A stretch of 64,000 nt of DNA from a virus (IMGVR_UViG_3300031972_002446:1-64000); one strand, 5' to 3'; numbered from the stretch's first letter, positions 40,400-48,310 are shown. Notes: generated from the letters alone by a model not told the origin. A program made the numbers and translations.

Positions 40400-41176
40400 A
40401 TGAAAATACTATTCTTAATAATGCTACTATTTTCTTCTACTATTACTTTAGCAGGAACGATAGACCCAGATAACTCAGATGAGCAGTATCTTGACTATGG
40501 TAAAAAACATGAATGTGTTTTAAAATTAATAGGACATATGAATGATGAATTAAATAGTTCTTATAGCGGTTCTTGTGTTGTGATTGATCCTTATTACGTT
40601 ATTACAGCGGCTCATGTTGTTGCCAATGGTATAACTTTTACTGTGATACACGATGGTAAACCTCATGTCGCTAGTATAGTTGCGACACATATAAATTTTA
40701 AGCCCAAAGAATTTGGTTCAAATGATATATCTTTAATTAAATTAGCAACTCCTATCAAATTAGATTTTTATCCAGACTTATATAAGAAAAAAGACGAGTT
40801 AAATCAGGTGTGTAGTATAGCAGGGTATGGTTACGCAGGAACTTTTATTACTGGTTATGATAGTAAAAAATTTGATAACAAGAAAAGGGCTGGCTCAAAT
40901 GTTATTAACTCAATAAGAGATAACGTATTATTATGCTCTACTACAGATCAAAAAACTACTTTAGAATTTTTAATAACTCCCGGTGATAGCGGTGGTGGTT
41001 TATTTATAGACAATAAATTAGCGGGCATTAATTCATGTGTATTTGCTAAAGACGGAAATGGTAATTCTGATTATGGTGATGAATCTGGTCACACAAGAAT
41101 TAGTGATTATCTTGAATGGATACAAAAAACAAAAGCAACTATAGAAAAAATATCTCAACAAGATTTAGTAGAGTAA
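40400..41176 (+). CDS. secreted trypsin-like serine protease (S1)
   Basis: A 258-residue protein with a signal peptide (ILFLIMLLFSSTITLAG) and a complete triad: VITAAHVV (His), NDISLIKL (Asp) and TPGDSGGGL (Ser). Cys residues fit an exported fold. AGGTG precedes the start. It is the only plus-strand gene here and converges on the minus-strand genes at 41180. It could attack host surface proteins, process virion proteins, or defend against proteases. Confidence 0.9.
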   Translation: MKILFLIMLLFSSTITLAGTIDPDNSDEQYLDYGKKHECVLKLIGHMNDELNSSYSGSCVVIDPYYVITAAHVVANGITFTVIHDGKPHVASIVATHINFKPKEFGSNDISLIKLATPIKLDFYPDLYKKKDELNQVCSIAGYGYAGTFITGYDSKKFDNKKRAGSNVINSIRDNVLLCSTTDQKTTLEFLITPGDSGGGLFIDNKLAGINSCVFAKDGNGNSDYGDESGHTRISDYLEWIQKTKATIEKISQQDLVE

Positions 41177-41179
41177 GTA

Positions 41180-41332
41180 TTATTCTTGTTTTTTAGGTGT
41201 TTGTTTTAAATATTCTTTTGAGTTTTCTATAATATCATGTAATTCTTTTTCAATGCTTGGCATAGGTATCCTTTTTACATCTGGTATTTTAGGTGTTGTT
41301 GGATCAAGAGGTATTCTTTTTGGTTCTTTCAT
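41180..41332 (-). CDS. small Pro/Lys-rich protein (50 aa)
   Basis: ATG 41332 with AAAGGAGT upstream, MKEPKRIPLDPTTPKIPDVK and an amphipathic C-terminus. Three bases beyond the protease stop. No family recognised. Confidence 0.5.
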   Translation of the reverse strand: MKEPKRIPLDPTTPKIPDVKRIPMPSIEKELHDIIENSKEYLKQTPKKQE

Positions 41333-41346
41333 ATTGGAACTCCTTT

Positions 41347-41493
41347 TTATTTTGAAGCCAGTAAATATAGACCTATATTAGAAAAAGCATAACCTAAGTA
41401 CGCTATAAACATCCCCGGATTTCCTTTATATAATTGTTCTAAACTAACATATAAATATATACAGCCAGTTAACGCTATTAACCAACTACTCAT
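41347..41493 (-). CDS. small membrane protein (48 aa)
   Basis: ATG 41493 overlaps the UvdE stop (ATGA). MSSWLIALTGCIYLYVSL and FIAYLGYAFSNIGLYLLA form two hydrophobic helices with Gly-Asn-Pro between, a small helical hairpin typical of phage membrane peptides. Confidence 0.55.
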   Translation of the reverse strand: MSSWLIALTGCIYLYVSLEQLYKGNPGMFIAYLGYAFSNIGLYLLASK

Positions 41494-42407
41494 AATACTA
41501 ATACACCTTCTATATACTTTGATATTGCTTTATCTTTCATTTTTATTTCCATATCTATATCAAAATCCAATCCATATGTATTAAAGGTATGTTCTGCATA
41601 ATCTGCGTGTTTGCGAGGGTTTGGGTGATCTGGTATATTTTCGCTGTAATGAAATAGTGGTCTATATTCATGCCATGTAAGATAACACTCTTCTAATGCT
41701 TGTTGCTCTGTCCAGCCATCTGGATGGCAGTGATGGTGTAAATAATCGAATGTAATTGGTATATTAGTTTTAGGATAAAAGTCTTCTATTAATTGTTTTA
41801 CAGACCAGCAATTAAGTTTATCGTCGTTTTCAATAACCAGACGGCTACGACAATTATCGTCAAGTCTATTAAAATTTTGTATAAATCTTCCCACAACTTC
41901 ATCGTTACTTCCTTGTCGATTATTGATGTGTAAATTCATTGGACAATTATAATCGGTAGAACAACCTATTCTGTCAAGAAAACTACTGTAAAAATTTAAT
42001 TCAGTAATTGTCTTATCTACTGCCTCGGTATTTGTCGATGCTAAGACATTAAACTCGCTTGGATGACAAGAAACCCTAACATTAGTTTGCTGAATAGTGT
42101 AAGCAATTTTATCAAAGGATTCTTCTATTTGCTGGTAGTTTGGAAGTTGATCCAGATTAATATCGGCATTAGCATAAGTAATGAGAGGAAAAAGATTACT
42201 ACTGATCCTATAGCAATAATTATTGTTGGCGCAATGTTGTATTGTTGCATCAGTAACTTTCATGTTGTTAAGTATTCGATCACCCAATATAGACAATGCT
42301 TCACTACGATCTAATTGGCTAAATCTTTTATAAGTCATCGTTTGAAACTTGAGAGTTTTATCAAGTTCTTGTAAATCTAAAGAAATACAACATAAACCAA
42401 ATCTCAT
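41490..42407 (-). CDS. uvdE: UV damage endonuclease UvdE
   Basis: A 305-residue protein in the UVDE TIM-barrel family: MRFGLCCI start, YRISSNLFPL, VSCHPSEFNVL, NLHINN, VIENDD and DYLHHHCHP, which supply the His, Glu and Asp ligands of the metal cluster. UvdE nicks 5' of UV photoproducts and other lesions as an alternative excision-repair entry. GGAGG before ATG 42407 and a strong promoter 20 nt further up mark early expression. Confidence 0.9.
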   Translation of the reverse strand: MRFGLCCISLDLQELDKTLKFQTMTYKRFSQLDRSEALSILGDRILNNMKVTDATIQHCANNNYCYRISSNLFPLITYANADINLDQLPNYQQIEESFDKIAYTIQQTNVRVSCHPSEFNVLASTNTEAVDKTITELNFYSSFLDRIGCSTDYNCPMNLHINNRQGSNDEVVGRFIQNFNRLDDNCRSRLVIENDDKLNCWSVKQLIEDFYPKTNIPITFDYLHHHCHPDGWTEQQALEECYLTWHEYRPLFHYSENIPDHPNPRKHADYAEHTFNTYGLDFDIDMEIKMKDKAISKYIEGVLVL

Positions 42408-42426
42408 ATCTTACCTCCATGCAGTT

Positions 42427-42454
42427 ATTATACATAATATCGGCAATTTGTCAA
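42427..42454 (-). promoter_or_regulatory. sigma70-like promoter of uvdE
   Basis: TTGACA (42454-42449), 16-nt spacer with GCCGATAT, TATAAT (42432-42427). Leader of about 13-20 nt to the start, so a strong, tightly placed promoter. Confidence 0.8.
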
Positions 42455-42461
42455 CTGTACT

Positions 42462-43103
42462 TTATACGAATCGACCATCTTCGTATTGTCCATGTAGATA
42501 GAAATGGGATTTAGCATACAATATTTGTTTCTCTAAATCGTTTGGGAACATTGCTTTGCTAACTCTTTCTATATCTGGATTTAATTTTAGATATCTTTCG
42601 CTATTAAAATTATTAATCGAAGTTACTTTTTTAAATTGAGCAAGAGAATATGGTTTCAAATATTTGGAAAAACTTGAATCATTGTCTTTATTCTCCAGAC
42701 ACCCTTTGTAATATAATTCTCTATCTTCTTCATTTTTCCATGAGAGCATTGAGGTATCGCATAAAGTTAAATCTATATTCTCATTTAATAAAATAATACT
42801 TTGATTAAACTGTTCTTTTGTAGGCTGATAGTGTCCAGATTTATTATCAATATAATATACCTTACCACTTTTATTAATTTTTAAAGAACCTGCGCCTAAA
42901 ACCGTAGGTGCGTTTTTAATTAAATAATAATGACTAAGACCAATGTGTAATCTTTGATTTATATCTAGTATGTAATCTAAACTTTTATTAAAACACCCTT
43001 CGTATGAAGGGTATATATTTCTGTTGTCAATTATGAAATTAATTTTATTTATAACTTGTCTGGGTTTTTTAAATAAACCTCTTTTATCTTTTAATTCAAT
43101 CAT
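42462..43103 (-). CDS. hypothetical protein with surface-repeat-like C-terminus (213 aa)
   Basis: The C-terminus (YLKLNPDIERVSKAMF ... FYLHGQYEDGRFV) resembles the Y-x-x-x-N-P-D-V ... HY-x-x-x-G-x-x-E-G-R repeats found at ends of many glycosyltransferase and surface-layer proteins. The middle has GAGSLKINKSGKVYYIDNKSGHYQPT, a beta hairpin resembling domains in secreted effectors, which I cannot name. Probably surface or effector related. Confidence 0.45.
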   Translation of the reverse strand: MIELKDKRGLFKKPRQVINKINFIIDNRNIYPSYEGCFNKSLDYILDINQRLHIGLSHYYLIKNAPTVLGAGSLKINKSGKVYYIDNKSGHYQPTKEQFNQSIILLNENIDLTLCDTSMLSWKNEEDRELYYKGCLENKDNDSSFSKYLKPYSLAQFKKVTSINNFNSERYLKLNPDIERVSKAMFPNDLEKQILYAKSHFYLHGQYEDGRFV

Positions 43104-43143
43104 ATTTTTATGATAGCAATATTCATTATTAAAAAAAATTCTT

Positions 43144-43245
43144 CTATCGCCGGAAATAATTTTTCTTTGTATTCTTGTTTACATTATCATAACTATATAA
43201 AGGATGTTTGTGTTTATTTTTCCAAAAATTTATACTACTTTTCAT
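43144..43245 (-). CDS. small basic peptide (33 aa)
   Basis: ATG 43245 shares TAATG with the ThyX stop; MKSSINFWKNKHKHPLYSYD then NKNTKKNYFRR. Basic and aromatic; coupling to thyX supports translation. No family recognised. Confidence 0.35.
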   Translation of the reverse strand: MKSSINFWKNKHKHPLYSYDNVNKNTKKNYFRR

Positions 43246-43901
43246 TAATTGGTTGATTGAGGGTCTATCCATGATAATGCTTCAGATATAATTGGAAATT
43301 GTTTACAGAATATTTTTTTACACTCCAAGGCAATATCCATGTGTTCTTTTTGTGTTCCGTTTTTTTCTCTAAGTTCTATATAATGAATCCAATTACGAAT
43401 ACTGCCACTCATATATAACCTTGTAGGAGTCGCTAAAGGCAGTACGAATCTAGCACATTCTTTTGCTATCCCATCTTTAATCATTTCATCATACAGTCCT
43501 TTTGCTCTAGCAAAATGCTCTCTTATTTGTCTATTCCATTTAAATACTATGTCTTGATCTACATCATCAATACTATTTTGTCTATTTTTATTATCCTGAC
43601 TTCTTAAATTAAATACAGGTATTTCTTCTGCAAGATGCGTTGTATCAGCATATCTTTGACTAAATTCTTGAAATGTAAAACTTCTGTGCCTTAATATTTG
43701 TGCTGCTATACCCCTATTAGTATTAATTTCAATAGTCATAAATGCCATTTCAAATATAGACCAGTGCTTATGTTTAATGCAGTAATTAAGCAAACCGGAT
43801 ATATTGTCATTATCTTGATTGTTTGGGTTAGACACTCTAGCACAATAGGCTATATTTTTTTCTGCTTCTGGAGTTACGCTGATTAATTTGATATCACTCA
43901 T
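43245..43901 (-). CDS. thyX: flavin-dependent thymidylate synthase ThyX
   Basis: A 218-residue protein with the diagnostic ThyX motif RHRSFTFQEFSQRY (RHRxxSxxxxSxR) plus HWSIFEMAFMTIEI before it and the C-terminal R-x-x-x-H-I-x-L/Y region (RNWIHYIELR). It makes dTMP from dUMP using FAD and methylenetetrahydrofolate, supporting phage DNA synthesis. Start overlaps the upstream gene by ATGA. Confidence 0.95.
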   Translation of the reverse strand: MSDIKLISVTPEAEKNIAYCARVSNPNNQDNDNISGLLNYCIKHKHWSIFEMAFMTIEINTNRGIAAQILRHRSFTFQEFSQRYADTTHLAEEIPVFNLRSQDNKNRQNSIDDVDQDIVFKWNRQIREHFARAKGLYDEMIKDGIAKECARFVLPLATPTRLYMSGSIRNWIHYIELREKNGTQKEHMDIALECKKIFCKQFPIISEALSWIDPQSTN

Positions 43902-44074
43902 TTATCTTCTTTATCCTTTTTATTTTCCCACCATTTGACCAGTTTCTTCCACACTGGCTCAAAGAACCATAAAACAATATATGCAACCACCGCTTCTATT
44001 GCTTTTCCTATAATAGTACTAACAGTAATAGATTGTTTTTTAATTTTATTATCTTCACCATGCTTTGTAGACAT
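43898..44074 (-). CDS. small single-pass membrane protein (58 aa)
   Basis: VSTIIGKAIEAVVAYIVLWFFEP is one membrane-spanning segment followed by a highly charged tail (KWWENKKDKEDK). The start at ATG 44074 has GGAA upstream. Coupled to thyX; role unknown, resembles small holin-like or anchoring peptides only loosely. Confidence 0.5.
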   Translation of the reverse strand: MSTKHGEDNKIKKQSITVSTIIGKAIEAVVAYIVLWFFEPVWKKLVKWWENKKDKEDK

Positions 44075-44318
44075 AATCAATTTCCTGTTGTAATTGCTGT
44101 TGCCTATATCTTTCTTGATGCTTTATATGCTTGTTATTAGTTATATCATTATAAATATTCATAGCCAGTTTACTTAAACTATTAATAGCGCCTTTTCTTT
44201 CAGGATTATCTATAAGATACCATTCGTAATTATAAGGATTGCCTTCATCTCCAGATTTTTCTCTATTAACCTTATACCCTTTATCTTTAGCCCATTTTTT
44301 AATATTAGTCCAATTCAT
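44055..44318 (-). CDS. hypothetical protein (87 aa)
   Basis: MNWTNIKKWAKDKGYKVNREK start, Tyr/Lys/Asn-rich and helical. No domain recognised. Operonic with overlapping neighbours. Confidence 0.45.
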   Translation of the reverse strand: MNWTNIKKWAKDKGYKVNREKSGDEGNPYNYEWYLIDNPERKGAINSLSKLAMNIYNDITNNKHIKHQERYRQQQLQQEIDYVYKAW

Positions 44319-44502
44319 CTAATTCAACCTCATCCATTTTCAAATCTTTATTTTGTAAATACTCTATTAATATATACAGTTCATTTATGTGTTGTTGTAC
44401 AGAATGGGGTTTTTCTGTATGAAATATTTTATTTTTAGTTTTTTGTTTTATACAATTATATTTTAAATCAGAATTAAGATAATTCCTCAGTACATCGTTC
44501 AT
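44305..44502 (-). CDS. hypothetical protein (65 aa)
   Basis: Helical, with QQHINELYILIEYLQNKDLK. The segment QHI-x-ELY resembles HI-DLYKLVEHQ of the next gene upstream, so the two may be distant duplicates. No family recognised. Confidence 0.45.
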   Translation of the reverse strand: MNDVLRNYLNSDLKYNCIKQKTKNKIFHTEKPHSVQQHINELYILIEYLQNKDLKMDEVELDELD

Positions 44503-44786
44503 TTCTTATAACTTCTAGTTTCAGGGTTATACTCCTTTATATCCTTATCATATCTTTTCCATGCTTCAATGTGTTTAATTGCAATCATTTGCTTTTCTTG
44601 TCTCATTTGTTGCATCATTTGATGTTCTACTAATTTATAAAGATCATCAATGTGTCCTCTAATTTCATTAGAGTTGCCCATACCATCAAGAACTTGAGAT
44701 ATGTGTTGTCTTACTTCTGGCTGAAAACAAGCATACTTTAAGGGTAACTTGTCTTTCTTACTCATTTGCTTGTATTCTTCAGGCAT
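44499..44786 (-). CDS. hypothetical protein (95 aa)
   Basis: MPEEYKQMSKKDKLPLKYAC start; contains GHIDDLYKLVEHQMMQQMRQ and a basic tail. ATGA-coupled to the 65-residue gene, which has a similar short helix. No function seen. Confidence 0.45.
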   Translation of the reverse strand: MPEEYKQMSKKDKLPLKYACFQPEVRQHISQVLDGMGNSNEIRGHIDDLYKLVEHQMMQQMRQEKQMIAIKHIEAWKRYDKDIKEYNPETRSYKK

Positions 44787-45015
44787 CCGAGACCCTTGGA
44801 TAAATTTCTAATGCGTTTTGTAAAGCAGATATTAATTGAAATAGATACATACTTTGGGTATTGCTGATATCTTCAATATGATCTAAATCTTCTATCATAT
44901 ACCTAAACATATTTTCATAACCAACATCTTCTAGAGTCTTCCTTATACAATGCTTCTGTTCTAAATACTTTGCCTCTTTTTTAATTGCTTGTCTTTTTTC
45001 TTTACTTATTGACAT
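44779..45015 (-). CDS. hypothetical protein (78 aa)
   Basis: MSISKEKRQAIKKEAKYLEQ start, helical, ending QNALEIYPRVSDA. First gene of the 43.9-45.0 kb cluster; a GGTGTAT motif lies about 76 nt upstream. Confidence 0.45.
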   Translation of the reverse strand: MSISKEKRQAIKKEAKYLEQKHCIRKTLEDVGYENMFRYMIEDLDHIEDISNTQSMYLFQLISALQNALEIYPRVSDA

Positions 45016-45090
45016 CCTAAAAACCCTTTAAACTCCATATGTATATAATATATTCCTTTAAATAATTTAATTGTTATCCTATTGCTTTAT

Positions 45091-45096
45091 ACACCG
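45091..45096 (-). promoter_or_regulatory. GGTGTAT upstream motif
   Basis: Minus strand GACGGTGTATAAAGC, about 76 nt before the start at 45015, in a 105-nt gene-free gap. Confidence 0.4.
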
Positions 45097-45120
45097 TCTA
45101 GTATTCTGAGATAAGTCTTC

Positions 45121-45342
45121 TTAATTATCACTATTTTGATTATGGTCTTTAAATACTTTTTGAATAATGTCTAATTTGGAGGTATTAGATTCTAATATAT
45201 TTATATACTCATCTAAAACTGATAAAATATCTGGATGTTCTCCAACACCTACAGATTTAGTAATATATAAATCTATAGTTGCTATTGCCTCATCAATTTT
45301 AGCCTGATATTTTGACTCTAACGCTTTAACAAATCTATTCAT
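45121..45342 (-). CDS. helical hypothetical protein (73 aa)
   Basis: ATG 45342 with GGAGGA upstream; MNRFVKALESKYQAKIDEAI and heptad pattern suggest a coiled coil. No family recognised. Confidence 0.5.
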   Translation of the reverse strand: MNRFVKALESKYQAKIDEAIATIDLYITKSVGVGEHPDILSVLDEYINILESNTSKLDIIQKVFKDHNQNSDN

Positions 45343-45433
45343 CTGTATCCTCCGAATGCACATAAGTAAAAGTAAATTGTTGTTGTTCTACGGGTATGTC
45401 TACCGTATCAGAAGATTCATCTCCCTCTGTCAT
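45335..45433 (-). CDS. small acidic peptide (32 aa)
   Basis: ATG 45433 with GGAGG 6 nt upstream. MTEGDESSDTVDIPVEQQQF then TYVHSEDTDE; overlaps the next start. An in-frame upstream ATG at 45463 would extend it by ten residues. Confidence 0.4.
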   Translation of the reverse strand: MTEGDESSDTVDIPVEQQQFTFTYVHSEDTDE

Positions 45434-45462
45434 AATTTCCTCCATAATATTTATTATATCCA

Positions 45463-45753
45463 TTATCTAATATACAAAGGTTGATAATACCATTGTACTT
45501 GTGGTTGGTAAGTAATTTGTTTTTCTCTTCTTAAAAACCAACAACGTCTTTCTGTCACAACTGGAACATTATAGTAATAAGGAACCCATCCATACAATAC
45601 TGTAGGTTGCGGTACTGTATAAGTTACCGCAGGAACGGGGGTTGTTATAACCATAGGTGGTGGTGCGGGTGCAACTGGTACACTCGCCACCCACTCACCA
45701 GTATATCCGATAGATGCCCATAATGCAACTACTAAAAATAAAAATGTCCTCAT
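45463..45753 (-). CDS. secreted Pro/Tyr-rich protein (96 aa)
   Basis: Signal peptide (FLFLVVALWASIGYTG) followed by a Pro/Val/Thr-rich region (VAPAPPPMVITTPVPAV) and Tyr/Trp segments with YYYNVPVV. Such proteins are frequent in planctomycete secretomes. Likely a surface or matrix protein. No enzymatic motif. Confidence 0.55.
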   Translation of the reverse strand: MRTFLFLVVALWASIGYTGEWVASVPVAPAPPPMVITTPVPAVTYTVPQPTVLYGWVPYYYNVPVVTERRCWFLRREKQITYQPQVQWYYQPLYIR

Positions 45754-45770
45754 AACACTCCTCTTTCTTT

Positions 45771-46283
45771 TTAAAATTTAATATGATTACTTTCTATGCC
45801 CTTCATCTCATCCCTGAGTCTCCAAGCCCTATCTGTTTCTCGGCTATTTAATGAACCTTCTTCAATATACTTTTTCATTTCTTCCACATCCCAAGGATCA
45901 AAAGCCTCATCTTCATAATAATATTCCCAAGGTTTCCATCTAATTCTAGTGTGGTCTATATTTATTTTTGTATTTCCATTCTTATCCGTATAACTATATT
46001 TACACCAGTACCATTCTTCTGCTGCTATAGCCTCTTCAATTACTTTGAAGTCTTTAGGATAAGCATTAAAAGCGAATATCTTAAATTGCCCTCGACTGTA
46101 AAGCCACTGTAAAACACCCTCGTCTTCAAAGTCGATAGGAAAGAATGTATTATAAAATGAATTGTGAACAATAGGGTATTTCCACCCCAGATATTCTGCG
46201 TTTAACAAAAAGCCTACAGATAATCCAACAAATAATAAAAAGAACTGATAAAATAAAGTTCGACAAACAGTTATAAGTATCAT
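45771..46283 (-). CDS. membrane-anchored hypothetical protein (170 aa)
   Basis: Start ATG 46283. N-terminal hydrophobic segment (ILITVCRTLFYQFFLLFVGL), then a Trp/Tyr/Asp-rich soluble region (WYWCKYSYTDKNG, RIRWKPWEYYYEDE). No recognised fold. A GGTGTAA motif lies about 52 nt upstream. Confidence 0.5.
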   Translation of the reverse strand: MILITVCRTLFYQFFLLFVGLSVGFLLNAEYLGWKYPIVHNSFYNTFFPIDFEDEGVLQWLYSRGQFKIFAFNAYPKDFKVIEEAIAAEEWYWCKYSYTDKNGNTKINIDHTRIRWKPWEYYYEDEAFDPWDVEEMKKYIEEGSLNSRETDRAWRLRDEMKGIESNHIKF

Positions 46284-46334
46284 AAAAAAACCTATATTTT
46301 TAAGGTAGGATATTAATAGCATAATACTTATTTT

Positions 46335-46340
46335 TACACC
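46335..46340 (-). promoter_or_regulatory. GGTGTAA upstream motif
   Basis: Minus strand ATAGGTGTAAAAATAAG, 52 nt before the start at 46283; overlaps the stop of the 27-residue frame by one base. Confidence 0.38.
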
Positions 46341-46423
46341 TATTTGTTGTTATTATTAAAATAGTTATGTAATATTGTCTCTATTACCATAATTAATGCC
46401 ATGAAAATTAATAATACTGTCAT
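46340..46423 (-). CDS. tiny membrane peptide (27 aa)
   Basis: ATG 46423 to TAG 46340. TVLLIFMALIMVIETIL spans the membrane. Weak ribosome site; placed here because the gap has no other frame. Confidence 0.3.
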   Translation of the reverse strand: MTVLLIFMALIMVIETILHNYFNNNNK

Positions 46424-46426
46424 TTA

Positions 46427-46606
46427 TTAATTTAATTTTATGATATGTAAAATTCTACGGGCTAATGCTGCTTGACCTACGATTCTACCATCATCATAAT
46501 CATTATAGTACCCAGCGTTAGATTCGTGAGTGTGTTGATCTTTTATTTTTTGGTTACACAACTTTATTATTTGTGTTATTTTTTCTTCAAGTACTGGATC
46601 AATCAT
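46427..46606 (-). CDS. small hypothetical protein (59 aa)
   Basis: ATG 46606 overlaps the upstream gene. MIDPVLEEKITQIIKLCNQK, HTHESNAGYYNDYDDG, ends in RRILHIIKLN. No family recognised. Confidence 0.5.
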   Translation of the reverse strand: MIDPVLEEKITQIIKLCNQKIKDQHTHESNAGYYNDYDDGRIVGQAALARRILHIIKLN

Positions 46607-46859
46607 TTTTCTTTTTTTTAGTATATTTACTTTTTAACAAATCTGCTATTTGACCAGCAGTAAACTGAACAGTATTACCTCCCCAAAAATACTCATTAAC
46701 AAGATCAACTATACTTCCAGCCATAGGACTCTCGGAAAATAACCTATATATTCTAGGACTATATTCTTCCGTTATGTAAATACATACATCCTCATAGAAC
46801 ATTTGTTGCATCGCTCTTATTTTTGCTTCTCTTAATTCTCTTCTGGATTTCTTTTTCAC
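46599..46859 (-). CDS. member of a small paralogous helical domain family (86 aa)
   Basis: YEDVCIYITEEYSPRIYRLF ... VDLVNEYFWGG ... QFTAGQIADLL follows the same layout as 46856, 61005 and 61944 (aromatic-x3-V-x2-Y-(I/L)-x2-E-Y-x-n then A-x2-I-x2-(F/L)-L). A basic tail follows. Function unknown; probably small protein-protein or DNA-binding modules. Confidence 0.5.
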   Translation of the reverse strand: MKKKSRRELREAKIRAMQQMFYEDVCIYITEEYSPRIYRLFSESPMAGSIVDLVNEYFWGGNTVQFTAGQIADLLKSKYTKKKKND

Positions 46860-47059
46860 GATGGTATAATCCTTAACATAGCCATAATTTTATGTGCTGT
46901 TTTATCTACAGTATATTCTTTTGATATAGAATCATCTGTGATATTCTTAATGATCTCAATGTTATCTTTATTTTTTACTTGCTTGATAACTTTTTTCCCA
47001 TAGGTCACTTCGATAAAAGCAAACACCTCGCTGGTGAAATCGGTAACAGTAGCAGTCAT
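46856..47059 (-). CDS. member of the small paralogous helical domain family (67 aa)
   Basis: Start at ATG 47059 with AGAGGG upstream. FTSEVFAFIEVTYGKKVIKQ ... TAHKIMAMLRI; same layout as the neighbouring 86-residue gene and the pair near 61-62 kb. It has its own early-type promoter. Confidence 0.5.
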   Translation of the reverse strand: MTATVTDFTSEVFAFIEVTYGKKVIKQVKNKDNIEIIKNITDDSISKEYTVDKTAHKIMAMLRIIPS

Positions 47060-47105
47060 AAATCCCTCTTTAAAAAGTATATAAAATTTCAATCTCTCTA
47101 ATCTT

Positions 47106-47133
47106 AGTATAACATAAATATCGTCATTGTCAA
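47106..47133 (-). promoter_or_regulatory. sigma70-like promoter with GACGATAT spacer
   Basis: TTGACA (47133-47128), 16-nt spacer with ATGACGATAT, TATACT (47111-47106), about 47 nt before ATG 47059. Confidence 0.8.
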
Positions 47134-47158
47134 GAACAATCTTTAGATCATTACGAAT

Positions 47159-47314
47159 TTATTGATACCAACTTTTTAGAATGTTAACAACTATAAATAG
47201 ATTGGTAAGGATAGCCTGTAATACAAGCGCAGACCTAATAAAAGCAATACCATCGCTTTGTCTATCGGTCGTACCAGATTTTTCACCCAATGCTTTGCAC
47301 CAAATCTTCCACAT
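47159..47314 (-). CDS. small membrane protein (51 aa)
   Basis: ATG 47314. MWKIWCKALGEKSGTTDRQS then a hydrophobic helix (SALVLQAILTNLFIVVNIL). This W-x-I-W-C-K-A-L-G motif with a single transmembrane helix recurs in phage genomes as I remember it. Coupled to the 24-residue frame upstream by TAATG. Confidence 0.55.
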   Translation of the reverse strand: MWKIWCKALGEKSGTTDRQSDGIAFIRSALVLQAILTNLFIVVNILKSWYQ

Positions 47315-47388
47315 TACTTAGTCTTTCTAAATAATAATAAAAATAAACATCTAGGTACAGATAATAAAAAATAAATTATGCTTTTCAT
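47314..47388 (-). CDS. tiny membrane peptide (24 aa)
   Basis: ATG 47388 overlaps the upstream stop as ATGA, and its TAA shares bases with the next ATG. IIYFLLSVPRCLFLLLF is hydrophobic. Start-stop coupling on both sides supports translation. Confidence 0.4.
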   Translation of the reverse strand: MKSIIYFLLSVPRCLFLLLFRKTK

Positions 47389-47597
47389 TTGTTATTACAA
47401 TAATCATATATGAAGTCTGCAAGTTTAAGAAGTCTATATTTATCTACATACGAATTAACATTAGCAAATCCTTTATATGCAGTTTGTTCGTGGGTACATT
47501 TTGTATCTTTTATGATCATAAATGTTTTACCATCGAGTTCTTCTAACTCAAAACTCATCTTGCATGTATCGTCCAATTTACAATGTTTTCTTTTCAT
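47385..47597 (-). CDS. hypothetical protein (70 aa)
   Basis: Start ATG 47597 overlaps the upstream stop (ATGA); a longer frame to 47666 would overlap the previous gene heavily. MKRKHCKLDDTCKMSFELEE is Cys-containing; ends YRLLKLADFIYDYC. No family recognised. Confidence 0.45.
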   Translation of the reverse strand: MKRKHCKLDDTCKMSFELEELDGKTFMIIKDTKCTHEQTAYKGFANVNSYVDKYRLLKLADFIYDYCNNK

Positions 47598-47857
47598 TTT
47601 AATAAACTCTGAACATATAAAACTAAAACGACCATCATCACTGTTAAAATAATTGGTGCAATCCAATAATGGAGAAGAATATTAGACTGTATATGAATAG
47701 ACCAATAATCACTGATCGCATTGTCAATTTCAGTCTTTGAGTATCCTTCATTCTTTAACACCCAATATAATTGCTTTTCTGTTAATTGATCCTCTTCATC
47801 CCAATATCTTCTCGCCATTATCAATAGACGTTCATCTTCATCAATATTCCTGTACAT
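47594..47857 (-). CDS. hypothetical protein with C-terminal membrane helix (87 aa)
   Basis: Helical N-terminus (DERLLIMARRYWDEEDQLTE) and a tail anchor (LLHYWIAPIILTVMMVVLVL). No family recognised; typical of tail-anchored small phage proteins. Confidence 0.5.
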   Translation of the reverse strand: MYRNIDEDERLLIMARRYWDEEDQLTEKQLYWVLKNEGYSKTEIDNAISDYWSIHIQSNILLHYWIAPIILTVMMVVLVLYVQSLLK

Positions 47858-47915
47858 TGTTCTATTATCATTTCTACCGCCTTTAAATTAGGTAAAAATT
47901 TACTGAAAATATGTA

Positions 47916-47938
47916 GAGGTTTGATATTATCTCCCCTC
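47916..47938 (-). other. hairpin with conserved GATAAYATCAAA loop (copy 1)
   Basis: Minus strand GAGGGGAGATAATATCAAACCTC: a GAGG/CCTC stem around a loop that is repeated at 48749-48774. Located just after the stop of the 61-residue gene. No poly-U tract, so not an obvious intrinsic terminator. Confidence 0.5.
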
Positions 47939-47944
47939 TCATAT

Positions 47945-48130
47945 TTAAACTTTAGCATTTTGCAAAACTTCTTTTTCTTTTTCTAATTGTAGTCTTGCTT
48001 TTTGTAACTGCCTTAATTTTTCTTTTTCAAAATATTTATAATATCCTAGAAAAACTTCTGAAGTAATCACACCCATACCAGAGATGAGCGTAATTACAAT
48101 ACCACATACAAATAAGGTAAAGTTATCCAT
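47945..48130 (-). CDS. small membrane/coiled-coil protein (61 aa)
   Basis: One N-terminal membrane helix (LFVCGIVITLISGMGVI) followed by a long charged coiled coil (EKEKLRQLQKARLQLEKEKE). May anchor a cytoplasmic complex. Immediately followed by hairpin copy 1. Confidence 0.5.
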   Translation of the reverse strand: MDNFTLFVCGIVITLISGMGVITSEVFLGYYKYFEKEKLRQLQKARLQLEKEKEVLQNAKV

Positions 48131-48139
48131 AATTATTCC

Positions 48140-48310
48140 TTACTTATTACATTTACCAAAATATGTTCCTAAAGTCAAAATGCTAGGAACCCATAGTCCT
48201 ACAAAAATTCCTTGCTCTTTTGCAACTGCTTGGTCTCCAAGAAACCAAAGAGAAACGCTAAGAACAAAACTAGCAAATGCTGCTACAAGAAAATAATTTT
48301 TATTACTCAT
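48140..48310 (-). CDS. small two-helix membrane protein (56 aa)
   Basis: ATG 48310 with GAGG upstream. YFLVAAFASFVLSVSLWFLG and GIFVGLWVPSILTLGTYF are two hydrophobic helices with a short loop, a common phage or prophage small membrane protein architecture. Driven by a strong promoter 45 nt upstream. Confidence 0.55.
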   Translation of the reverse strand: MSNKNYFLVAAFASFVLSVSLWFLGDQAVAKEQGIFVGLWVPSILTLGTYFGKCNK

